The translations under genes were made by a program, and so were the position numbers. Shown here one piece after another: positions 43,601 through 55,000 of a DNA stretch of 64,000 bases. Source of the stretch: Protonemura montana (taxonomy: Eukaryota; Arthropoda; Insecta; Plecoptera; Nemouridae); contig OX387605.1 in assembly GCA_947568835.1 (NCBI GenBank), positions 62,001-126,000 on the forward strand, given 5' to 3'. The notes under the pieces were generated by a model. That model searched no databases, was not told the origin of the DNA, and saw nothing but the letters and a program-made list of their open reading frames with translations. Within the stretch, counting starts at the first letter, position 1. Every line of letters starts with the position of its first letter.

Positions 43601-46450
43601 TTACAGTTGCTTGTGAGAAAACTTCATTATGATCTCAGTACCTACTAGAAGACCAACTGTATTACAGTTGCTTGTGAGAAAACTTCATTATGATCTCAGT
43701 ACCTACTAGAAGACCAACTGTATTACAGTTGCTTGTGAGAAAAATTCATTATGATCTCAGTACCTACTAGAAGACCAACTGTATTACAGTTGCTTGTGAG
43801 AAAACTGCATTATGATCTCAGTACCTACTAGAAGACCAACTGTATTACAGTTGCTTGTGAGAAAACTGCATTATGATCTCAGTACCTACTAGAAGACCAA
43901 CTGTATTACAGTTGCTTGTGAGAAAACTTCATTATGATCTCAGTACCTACTAGAAGACCAACTGTATTACAGTTGCTTGTGAGAAAACTTCATTATGATC
44001 TCAGTACCTACTAGAAGACCAACTGTATTACAGTTGCTTGTGAGAAAACTTCATTATGATCTCAGTACCTACTAGAAGACCAACTGTATTACAGTTGCTT
44101 GTGAGAAAACTGCATTATGATCTCAGTACCTACTAGAAGACCAACTGTATTACAGTTGCTTGTGAGAAAACTGCATTATGATCTCAGTACCTACTAGAAG
44201 ACCAACTGTATTACAGTTGCTTGTGAGAAAACTTCATTATGATCTCAGTACCTACTAGAAGACCAACTGTATTACAGTTGCTTGTGAGAAAACTTCATTA
44301 TGATCTCAGTACCTACTAGAAGACCAACTGTATTACAGTTGCTTGTGAGAAAACTGCATTATGATCTCAGTACCTACTAGAAGACCAACTGTATTACAGT
44401 TGCTTGTGAGAAAACTGCATTATGATCTCAGTACCTACTAGAAGACCAACTGTATTACAGTTGCTTGTGAGAAAACTTCATTATGATCTCAGTACCTACT
44501 AGAAGACCAACTGTATTACAGTTGCTTGTGAGAAAACTTCATTATGATCTCAGTACCTACTAGAAGACCAACTGTATTACAGTTGCTTGTGAGAAAACTT
44601 CATTATGATCTCAGTACCTACTAGAAGACCAACTGTATTACAGTTGCTTGTGAGAAAACTTCATTATGATCTCAGTACCTACTAGAAGACCAACTGTATT
44701 ACAGTTGCTTGTGAGAAAACTTCATTATGATCTCAGTACCTACTAGAAGACCAACTGTATTACAGTTGCTTGTGAGAAAACTTCATTATGATCTCAGTAC
44801 CTACTAGAAGACCAACTGTATTACAGTTGCTTGTGAGAAAACTTCATTATGATCTCAGTACCTACTAGAAGACCAACTGTATTACAGTTGCTTGTGAGAA
44901 AACTGCATTATGATCTCAGTACCTACTAGAAGACCAACTGTATTACAGTTGCTTGTGAGAAAACTGCATTATGATCTCAGTACCTACTAGAAGACCAACT
45001 GTATTACAGTTGCTTGTGAGAAAACTTCATTATGATCTCAGTACCTACTAGAAGACCAACTGTATTACAGTTGCTTGTGAGAAAACTGCATTATGATCTC
45101 AGTACCTACTAGAAGACCAACTGTATTACAGTTGCTTGTGAGAAAACTTCATTATGATCTCAGTACCTACTAGAAGACCAACTGTATTACAGTTGCTTGT
45201 GAGAAAACTGCATTATGATCTCAGTACCTACTAGAAGACCAACTGTATTACAGTTGCTTGTGAGAAAACTGCATTATGATCTCAGTACCTACTAGAAGAC
45301 CAACTGTATTACAGTTGCTTGTGAGAAAACAGCATTATGATCTCAGTACCTACTAGAAGACCAACTGTATTACAGTTGCTTGTGAGAAAACTTCATTATG
45401 ATCTCAGTACCTACTAGAAGACCAACTGTATTACAGTTGCTTGTGAGAGAACTGCATTATGATCTCAGTACCTACTAGAAGACCAACTGTATTACAGTTG
45501 CTTGTGAGAAAACTTCATTATGATCTCAGTACCTACTAGAAGACCAACTGTATTACAGTTGCTTGTGAGAAAACTGCATTATGATCTCAGTACCTACTAG
45601 AAGACCAACTGTATTACAGTTGCTTGTGAGAAAACTGCATTATGATCTCAGTACCTACTAGAAGACCAACTGTATTACAGTTGCTTGTGAGAAAACTTCA
45701 TTATGATCTCAGTACCTACTAGAAGACCAACTGTATTACAGTTGCTTGTGAGAAAACTTCATTATGATCTCAGTACCTACTAGAAGACCAACTGTATTAC
45801 AGTTGCTTGTGAGAAAACTGCATTATGATCTCAGTACCTACTAGAAGACCAACTGTATTACAGTTGCTTGTGAGAAAACTGCATTATGATCTCAGTACCT
45901 ACTAGAAGACCAACTGTATTACAGTTGCTTGTGAGAAAACTTCATTATGATCTCAGTACCTACTAGAAGACCAACTGTATTACAGTTGCTTGTGAGAAAA
46001 CTGCATTATGATCTCAGTACCTACTAGAAGACCAACTGTATTACAGTTGCTTGTGAGAAAACTGCATTATGATCTCAGTACCTACTAGAAGACCAACTGT
46101 ATTACAGTTGCTTGTGAGAAAACTGCATTATGATCTCAGTACCTACTAGAAGACCAACTGTATTACAGTTGCTTGTGAGAAAACTGCATTATGATCTCAG
46201 TACCTACTAGAAGACCAACTGTATTACAGTTGCTTGTGAGAAAACTGCATTATGATCTCAGTACCTACTAGAAGACCAACTGTATTACAGTTGCTTGTGA
46301 GAAAACTTCATTATGATCTCAGTACCTACTAGAAGACCAACTGTATTACAGTTGCTTGTGAGAAAACTTCATTATGATCTCAGTACCTACTAGAAGACCA
46401 ACTGTATTACAGTTGCTTGTGAGAAAACTTCATTATGATCTCAGTACTCA
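37690..46450. repeat. 61-bp satellite, about 143 copies
   Basis: Unit anchor GATCTCAGTACCTACTAGAA, then CAACTGTATTACAGTTG and CTTGTGAGAAAACTTCATTAT. Units are almost identical. The main polymorphism is a single T/G (aactTcatt or aactGcatt), and rare units have cttGaag, aaaaacttc or agagaact. Each unit contains a 7-bp inverted repeat with a 3-base loop (CAACTGT ATT ACAGTTG). It ends at 46445 in a short (CAGTACT)n run. No long open frames. Confidence 0.98.
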
Positions 46451-47140
46451 GTACTCAGTACTCAGATCTCATTATGATCTCAATTTGACTTGCCTTTATC
46501 GGCTCGATGTTTTTAAAACGCAAACCATAAAATAAGAACTGACCCGTTATATAAAACTGCCGTAGCAATAGTAACATAATCCGGTGATGTGACTTATATT
46601 CCAGTAACAACGCAGTAAAATGGCTTTACAAGTGTTATGTGTATTGTATTGTATGAGACCACCAATGTCCAGATAATCTCATTAGCTTGCCTAGCATATG
46701 AAAGTCGTCCGACATTTGAGAATCGAGGTATGATTCATACTTATCTTGGAAATATTCCACCGCTGAAAAAATGTTATCAAAATCACTTTGATTACGCGAA
46801 CAGTTTTGCTGTGAGTGGTTGGTATTAGTGTAGTAGTGTAGTGGTGGTATCAATGACTGAGTCAGGGGTGGTCCGCATGGGTGTCTCACTAGTTAATTCT
46901 TCTGTTTAGATCATCAGGCCTAGAGAAAGATTGATTGATTTTTCTTGCCGGTGGCTGAACGAAAGAACTAGGCCATTGTGACAAATAATGATTTGGCAAA
47001 TACGGAGTCACATGTCGCTACGAGTAGGTACAAGAATTATAAGTTGGACCACTTGAAACCAACCCAGATATTGATGTCGTACAAGATGATGTAGGAACAG
47101 GAAATACCGAACTTTCCTCAGCACAGGCGCCGTTAGGTGC
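46451..47140. other. Single-copy AT-rich island, no gene confirmed
   Basis: A minus-strand open frame (46635-46889) has plausible composition, including NIFSAVEYFQDKYESYL, but no family was recognised. It may be part of another degraded transposon. Confidence 0.35.
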
Positions 47141-47144
47141 AAAT

Positions 47145-47825
47145 TTATTTGCGACAGACGACATCGGCAACCACCTTTAGGTGGTTTCATCGAAGATTTT
47201 ACAAAATGTAAGCTTTTAACCCAAACCTGGAAGCCACTAAATGATAACACTCTACCATTTTCGTGCCACAATAAAGGAGGGAAAATTAAAAAGCTTTTTT
47301 TTAATAAATCGCACTTAGACAAGTTTCCATGGCAATTATTCTCACCGTGTAAAGGGGGGTTGTTCTGCAAATACTGCGGTCTCTTTATGACTCTTCATGG
47401 TGGAGATAAATACCTACCACCAATCAAAAGTGAACAGGCTTATTGTTGCTCCACTGGTATTATTCGCTAAATTGCTTGGTAAAACATGTGATTTAGAAGT
47501 TCATGTCGGCCACAAATATAATGATTTTAAAGTCACTTGTCTCTCTCCTGAAAAATAAATTGTTAACCAGCTGTTAACGAGGCGTCAATTGCAGGCACAA
47601 GAAAATAGAGATCGTCTCAAACCAATCGTGTGAGCAATCATTTTCTTGGGGCGACAAAATATTCCATTCCTCGAGGACATCGTGACGATGGCTTTCTGCT
47701 CTTGTATCTGCAGGTTGTTTCTCAAACAACATTTCTTTACTTTATAAAGCGACGATTTATTTCACAATTACTTACAGGTACCAACTTACAAAAAGTTTTA
47801 GAAAATGGGGGTCCTACCTTTTAAA
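47145..47825 (+). pseudogene. Broken hAT-type (ZMYM1-like, DUF4371) transposase
   Basis: The plus strand encodes a TTF-type zinc-finger region (HLDKFPWQLFSPCKGGLFC, then KYCGLF). Then comes APLVLFAKLLGKTCDLEVH, then NRDRLKPIV, AIIFLGRQNIP and, after a frameshift, RGHRDDG. These are the signature blocks of hAT-related ZMYM1-like transposases. The frame is broken by TAA near 47560, TGA near 47630 and at least two frameshifts. The catalytic C-terminal part is absent, replaced by unrelated AT-rich sequence after about 47825. Confidence 0.8.
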
Positions 47826-48254
47826 TTTACCCCCTCCCAAAAGTCAAGACTAGATCCACCCAGCACAAAAAACCAAACCAAACCATTGGACAAAAAAAGT
47901 ACTTAATTAACCTTATATAAAAGCTTGAATCTGTTACCAATAGTGTGATGAGTTGTTGTGGTTGCCAATTAGTTGTTTTAGTTGGACCCTTACTTTGTGC
48001 CAATAAGCAAACAAATTTGTAATCATAAAAATTAAAAATTGCACCTAATTTAAGATCAGGACCTAATATAATCTATTGCCCAAAGAAGGGTGAAAGAATT
48101 TAGATGAAATCTTATTTAAATTGCAAACGCTTGCAATGCGCAGGGTATTTTATTATTATATAATTTTTTAGACGACTATAGTGTTGATAATAATAAAATG
48201 GTAAAAGAAATTTATTTTCAACTCAAGTCATCTTTTCAAAGGTTTTAAAAAAGT
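47826..48254. other. AT-rich spacer, no gene recognised
   Basis: No open frame, repeat or RNA motif of note. Confidence 0.5.
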
Positions 48255-48440
48255 ATGGGAGGAGGGGTCTAAAAGTCTCAGGGGCAAGTTGTCTCAGTGT
48301 TCAAATCTCGACTCCAAGGGTAGGAGGGGTCTAAAAGTCTCAGGGGCAAGTTGTCTCAGTGTTCAAATCTCGACTCCAAGGGTAGGAGGGGTCTAAAAGT
48401 CTCAGGGGCAAGTTGTCTCAGTGTTCAAATCTCGACTCCA
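48255..48440. repeat. 62-bp tandem repeat, three copies
   Basis: Three near-identical copies containing GGAGGGGTCTAAAAGTCTCA and GGGGCAAGTTGTCTCAGTGT, about 630 bases before the large 22-bp satellite. Confidence 0.92.
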
Positions 48441-48910
48441 AATGGTACTAGAAGCAAAATACTGATCTGGGTTACTTCGACGTCTAAATATTTTACTATT
48501 CTGAACATTTCATTCGTTTTGGTGCATAATTGACACTCCTAGAAGAGATTGTTTGTTTTGACAGGTGGTTAGTAACTTTTCTGCTGCTAAGTTATTTCGT
48601 ATTTTACATAACAATATCCATCTTATTGAATGTGCATATTTATATTCTTTTAAGCAATCATATTGTCTGTTTATAATTTTTCTTGTATGATGAATTTATG
48701 CACGAGAAGCATATTAATTTTAAATGTAAAGCTGAAAGTCTATGATGGGTCTAGTTGTCACAGAATGACATAACCCCAGAAGTAGCTTTCAAGTTCATTT
48801 TGTTTATTTTGTAAATAATTGATTGTATTTCCCTACTTTTTACAAAACCAATTTACAAAAATTACCAATTATGAGATTTTAACGAGTTTATAAAAAAAAA
48901 CTCATCTGGG
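48441..48910. other. AT-rich spacer, no gene recognised
   Basis: Nothing supportable in either strand. Confidence 0.5.
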
Positions 48911-48911
48911 G

Positions 48912-49066
48912 CTGGAAGCACCCGATGTCATGTTACGCGCTGCTCAAATTGAGTTTCAAGAAAAAGTGGCTACAGATTTTAACATAAATTATCGAACATT
49001 GACTCGGTATTGTCATAAAGTAACTGATGCAGATTTTAATTCAATTAATTATATGATCACAAGATG
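48912..49066 (+). pseudogene. Fragment of a pogo-like helix-turn-helix transposase
   Basis: In one plus frame: LEAPDVMLRAAQIEFQEKVA, then TDFNINYRTLTRYCHKV. This resembles the N-terminal psq/CENP-B-type helix-turn-helix of pogo-family transposases (A..Y.IN..TL.RY..K). There is no start codon and a TGA closes the frame at about 49064, seven bases before the 22-bp satellite, so the element is truncated by the array. Confidence 0.5.
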
Positions 49067-49071
49067 AAATT

Positions 49072-52000
49072 TCTCACTGAGACAACTAGCCTCAGTGTGT
49101 GAGACAACTAGCCTCAGTGTCTGAGACAACTAGCATCAGTGTCTGAGACAACTAGCCTCAGTGTCTGAGACAACTAGCCTCAGTGTCTGAGACAACTAGC
49201 ATCAGTGTCTGAGACAACTAGCCTCAGTGTCTGAGACAACTAGCCTCAGTGTCTGAGACAACTAGCCTCAGTGTCTGAGACAACTAGCCTCAGTGTCTGA
49301 GACAACTAGCCTCAGTGTCTGAGACAACTAGCCTCAGTGTCTGAGACAACTAGCCTCAGTGTCTGAGACAACTAGCCTCAGTGTCTGAGACAACTAGCCT
49401 CAGTGTCTGAGACAACTAGACTCAGTGTCTGAGACAACTAGCCTCAGTGTCTGAGACAACTAGCATCAGTGGCTGAGACAACTAGCATCAGTGTGTGAGA
49501 CAACTAGCCTCAGTGTGTGAGACAACTAGCATCAGTGTCTGAGACAACTAGCCTCAGTGTCTGAGACAACTAGCATCAGTGTCTGAGACAACTAGCATCA
49601 GTGTCTGAGACAACTAGCCTCAGTGTGTGAGACAACTAGCCTCAGTGTCTGAGACAACTAGCATCAGTGTGTGAGACAACTAGCATCAGTGTCTGAGACA
49701 ACTAGCCTCAGTGTGTGAGACAACTAGCCTCAGTGTCTGAGACAACTAGCCTCAGTGTCTGAGACAACTAGCATCAGTGTGTGAGACAACAAGCATCAGT
49801 GTCTGAGACAACTAGCCTCAGTGTCTGAGACAACTAGCCTCAGTGTCTGAGACAACTAGCCTCAGTGTCTGAGAAAACTAGCCTCAGTGTCTGAGACAAC
49901 TAGCCTCAGTGTCTGAGACAACTAGCCTCAGTGTCTGAGACAACTAGCATCAGTGTCTGAGACAACTAGCCTCAGTGTGTGAGACAACTAGCATCAGTGT
50001 CTGAGACAACTAGCCTCAGTGTCTGAGACAACTAGCCTCAGTGTCTGAGACAACTAGCCTCAGTGACTGAGACAACTAGCCTCAGTGTCTGAGACAACTA
50101 GCCTCAGTGTCTGAGACAACTAGCCTCAGTGTGTGAGACAACTAGCCTCAGTGTGTGAGACAACTAGCATCAGTGACTGAGACAACTAGCCTCAGTGTGT
50201 GAGACAACTAGCCTCAGTGTCTGAGACAACTAGCCTCAGTGTCTGAGACAACCAGCCTCAGTGTCTGAGACAACTAGCCTCAGTGTCTGAGACAACTAGC
50301 CTCAGTGTCTGAGACAACTAGCCTCAGTGTCTGAGACAACTAGCCTCAGTGTGTGAGACAACTAGCATCAGTGTCTGAGACAACTAGCATCAGTGTCTGA
50401 GACAACTAGCCTCAGTGTGTGAGACAACTAGCCTCAGTGTCTGAGACAACTAGTCTCGGTGTCTGAGACAACTAGCATCAGTGTCTGAGACAACTAGCCT
50501 CAGTGTCTGAGACAACTAGCCTCAGTGTCTGAGACAACTAGCCTCAGTGTGTGAGACAACTAGCCTCAGTGTCTGAGACAACTAGTCTCGGTGTCTGAGA
50601 CAACTAGCATCAGTGTCTGAGACAACTAGCCTCAGTGTCTGAGACAACTAGCCTCAGTGTCTGAGACAACTAGCCTCAGTGTGTGAGACAACTAGCCTCA
50701 GTGTCTGAGACAACTAGCATCAGTGTGTGAGACAACTAGCCTCAGTGTGTGAGACAACTAGCCTCAGTGTCTGAGACAACCAGCCTCAGTGTCTGAGACA
50801 ACTAGCATCAGTGTCTGAGACAACTAGCATCAGTGTCTGAGACAACTAGCCTCAGTGTCTGAGACAACTAGCATCAGTGTCTGAGACAACTAGCCTCAGT
50901 GTCTGAGACAACTAGCCTCAGTGTCTGAGACAACTAGCATCAGTGTCTGAGACAACTAGCCTCAGTGTCTGAGACAACTAGCCTCAGTGTCTGAGACAAC
51001 TAGCATCAGTGTCTGAGACAACTAGCATCAGTGTCTGAGACAACTAGCATCAGTGTGTGAGACAACTAGCCTCAGTGTCTGAGACAACTAGCATCAGTGT
51101 CTGAGACAACTAGCCTCAGTGTGTGAGACAACTAGCCTCAGTGTCTGAGACAACTAGCATCAGTGTCTGAGACAACTAGCCTCAGTGTCTGAGACAACTA
51201 GCATCAGTGTCTGAGACAACTAGCATCAGTGTCTGAGACAACTAGCCTCAGTGTCTGAGACAACTAGCATCAGTGTCTGAGACAACTAGCCTCAGTGTCT
51301 GAGACAACTAGCCTCAGTGTCTGAGACAACTAGCATCAGTGTCTGAGACAACTAGCCTCAGTGTCTGAGACAACTAGCCTCAGTGTCTGAGACAACTAGC
51401 ATCAGTGTCTGAGACAACTAGCATCAGTGTCTGAGACAACTAGCATCAGTGTGTGAGACAACTAGCCTCAGTGTCTGAGACAACTAGCATCAGTGTCTGA
51501 GACAACTAGCCTCAGTGTGTGAGACAACTAGCCTCAGTGTCTGAGACAACTAGCCTCAGTGTCTGAGACAACTAGCATCAGTGTCTGAGACAACTAGCAT
51601 CAGTGTGTGAGACAACTAGCCTCAGTGTGTGAGACAACTAGCCTCAGTGTGTGAGACAACTAGCCTCAGTGTGTGAGACAACTAGCCTCAGTGTCTGAGA
51701 CAACTAGCCTCAGTGTCTGAGACAACTAGCCTCAGTGTCTGAGACAACTAGCCTCAGTGTCTGAGACAACTAGTCTCGGTGTCTGAGACAACTAGCATCA
51801 GTGTCTGAGACAACTAGCCTCAGTGTCTGAGACAACTAGCCTCAGTGTGTGAGACAACTAGCCTCAGTGTCTGAGACAACTAGCATCAGTGTCTGAGACA
51901 ACTAGCCTCAGTGTCTGAGACAACTAGCATCAGTGTCTGAGACAACTAGCATCAGTGTCTGAGACAACTAGCCTCAGTGTCTGAGACAACTAGCATCAGT

Positions 52001-55000
52001 GTCTGAGACAACTAGCCTCAGTGTCTGAGACAACTAGCATCAGTGTCTGAGACAACTAGCCTCAGTGTCTGAGACAACTAGCATCAGTGTGTGAGACAAC
52101 TAGCCTCAGTGTGTGAGACAACTAGCCTCAGTGTCTGAGACAACCAGCCTCAGTGTCTGAGACAACTAGCATCAGTGTCTGAGACAACTAGCATCAGTGT
52201 CTGAGACAACTAGCCTCAGTGTCTGAGACAACTAGCATCAGTGTCTGAGACAACTAGCCTCAGTGTCTGAGACAACTAGCCTCAGTGTCTGAGACAACTA
52301 GCATCAGTGTCTGAGACAACTAGCCTCAGTGTCTGAGACAACTAGCCTCAGTGTCTGAGACAACTAGCATCAGTGTCTGAGACAACTAGCATCAGTGTCT
52401 GAGACAACTAGCATCAGTGTGTGAGACAACTAGCCTCAGTGTCTGAGACAACTAGCATCAGTGTCTGAGACAACTAGCCTCAGTGTGTGAGACAACTAGC
52501 CTCAGTGTCTGAGACAACTAGCATCAGTGTCTGAGACAACTAGCCTCAGTGTCTGAGACAACTAGCATCAGTGTCTGAGACAACTAGCATCAGTGTCTGA
52601 GACAACTAGCCTCAGTGTCTGAGACAACTAGCATCAGTGTCTGAGACAACTAGCCTCAGTGTCTGAGACAACTAGCCTCAGTGTCTGAGACAACTAGCAT
52701 CAGTGTCTGAGACAACTAGCCTCAGTGTCTGAGACAACTAGCCTCAGTGTGTGAGACAACTAGCCTCAGTGTCTGAGACAACTAACATCAGTGTCTGAGA
52801 CAACTAGCCTCAGTGTGTGAGACAACTAGCCTCAGTGTCTGAGACAACTAGCCTCAGTGTCTGAGACAACTGGCATCAGTGTCTGAGACAACTAGCCTCA
52901 GTGTCTGAGACAACTAGCCTCAGTGTCTGAGACAACTAGCATCAGTGTCTGAGACAACTAGCCTCAGTGTGTGAGACAACTAGCCTCAGTGTCTGAGACA
53001 ACTAGCCTCAGTGTCTGAGACAACTAGCCTCAGTGTCTGAGACAACTAGCATCAGTGTCTGAGACAACTAGCCTCAGTGTCTGAGACAACCAGCATCAGT
53101 GTCTGAGACAACTAGCCTCAGTGTCTGAGACAACTAGCCTCAGTGTCTGAGACAACTAGCCTCAGTGTCTGAGACAACTAGCATCAGTGTGTGAGACAAC
53201 TAGCCTCAGTGTGTGAGACAACTAGCCTCAGTGTCTGAGACAACTAGCCTCAGTGTCTGAGACAACTAGCCTCAGTGTCTGAGACAACTAGCCTCAGTGT
53301 CTGAGACAACTAGCCTCAGTGTCTGAGACAACTAGCCTCAGTGTCTGAGACAACTAGCATCAGTGTCTGAGACAACTAGCCTCAGTGTCTGAGACAACTA
53401 GCATCAGTGTGTGAGACAACTAGCCTCAGTGTCTGAGACAACTAGCCTCAGTGTCTGAGACAACTAGCCTCAGTGTCTGAGACAACTAGCCTCAGTGTCT
53501 GAGACAACTAGCCTCAGTGTCTGAGACAACTAGCCTCAGTGTCTGAGACAACTAGCCTCAGTGTCTGAGACAACTAGCCACAGTGTCTGAGACAACTAGC
53601 CTCAGTGTCTGAGACAACTAGCATCAGTGTGTGAGACAACTAGCCTCAGTGTCTGAGACAACTAGCCTCAGTGTCTGAGACAACTAGCCTCAGTGTCTGA
53701 GACAACTAGCATCAGTGTCTGAGACAACTAGCCTCAGTGTCTGAGACAACTAGCCTCAGTGTCTGAGACAACTAGCCTCAGTGTGTGAGACAACTAGCCT
53801 CAGTGTCTGAGACAACTAGCCTCAGTGTCTGAGACAACTAGCCTCAGTGTCTGAGACAACTAGCCTCAGTGTCTGAGACAACTAGCCTCAGTGTCTGAGA
53901 CAACTAGCCTCAGTGTCTGAGACAACTAGCCTCAGTGTGTGAGACAACTAGCCTCAGTGTCTGAGACAACTAGCCTCAGTGTCTGAGACAACTAGCCTCA
54001 GTGTCTGAGACAACTAGCCTCAGTGTCTGAGACAACTAGCCTCAGTGTCTGAGACAACTAGCCTCAGTGTCTGAGACAACTAGCCTCAGTGTCTGAGACA
54101 ACTAGCCTCAGTGTCTGAGACAACTAGCCTCAGTGTCTGAGACAACTAGCCTCAGTGTCTGAGACAACTAGCATCAGTGTCTGAGACAACTAGCCTCAGT
54201 GTGTGAGACAACTAGCCTCAGTGTGTGAGACAACTAGCCTCGGTGTCTGAGACAACTAGCCTCAGTGTCTGAGACAACTAGCATCAGTGTCTGAGACAAC
54301 TAGCATCAGTGTCTGAGACAACTAGCATCAGTGTCTGAGACAACTAGCCTCAGTGTCTGAGACAACTAGCCTCAGTGTCTGAGACAACTAGCCTCAGTGT
54401 GTGAGACAACTAGCCTCAGTGTCTGAGACAACTAGCCTCAGTGACTGAGACAACTAGCCTCAGTGTGTGAGACAACTAGCCTCAGTGTCTGAGACAACTA
54501 GCCTCAGTGTCTGAGACAACTAGCCTCAGTGTCTGAGACAACTAGCATCAGTGTCTGAGACAACTAGCCTCAGTGTGTGAGACAACTAGCCTCAGTGTCT
54601 GAGACAACTAGCCTCAGTGTCTGAGACAACTAGCATCAGTGTCTGAGACAACTAGCGTCAGTGTGTGAGACAACTAGCCTCAGTGTATGAGACAACTAGC
54701 CTCGGTGTCTGAGACAACTAGCCTCAGTGTGTGAGACAACTAGCCTCAGTGTCTGAGACAACTAGCATCAGTGTCTGAGACAACTAGCCTCAGTGTCTGA
54801 GACAACTAGCCTCAGTGTCTGAGACAACTAGCCTCAGTGTCTGAGACAACTAGCCTCAGTGTCTGAGACAACTAGCCTCAGTGTGTGAGACAACTAGCCT
54901 CAGTGTCTGAGACAACTAGCATCAGTGTCTGAGACAACTAGCCTCGGTGTCTGAGACAACTAGCCTCAGTGTCTGAGACAACTAGCCTCAGTGTCTGAGA

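Noticed and set aside
37690-46450. Possible CRISPR array
   Set aside because: There are no variable spacers; the entire 61-bp unit is repeated. The setting is eukaryotic.
46635-46889. Minus-strand gene of 84 codons
   Set aside because: Ordinary composition but no recognised domain, no splice or start evidence, and located among degraded transposons.
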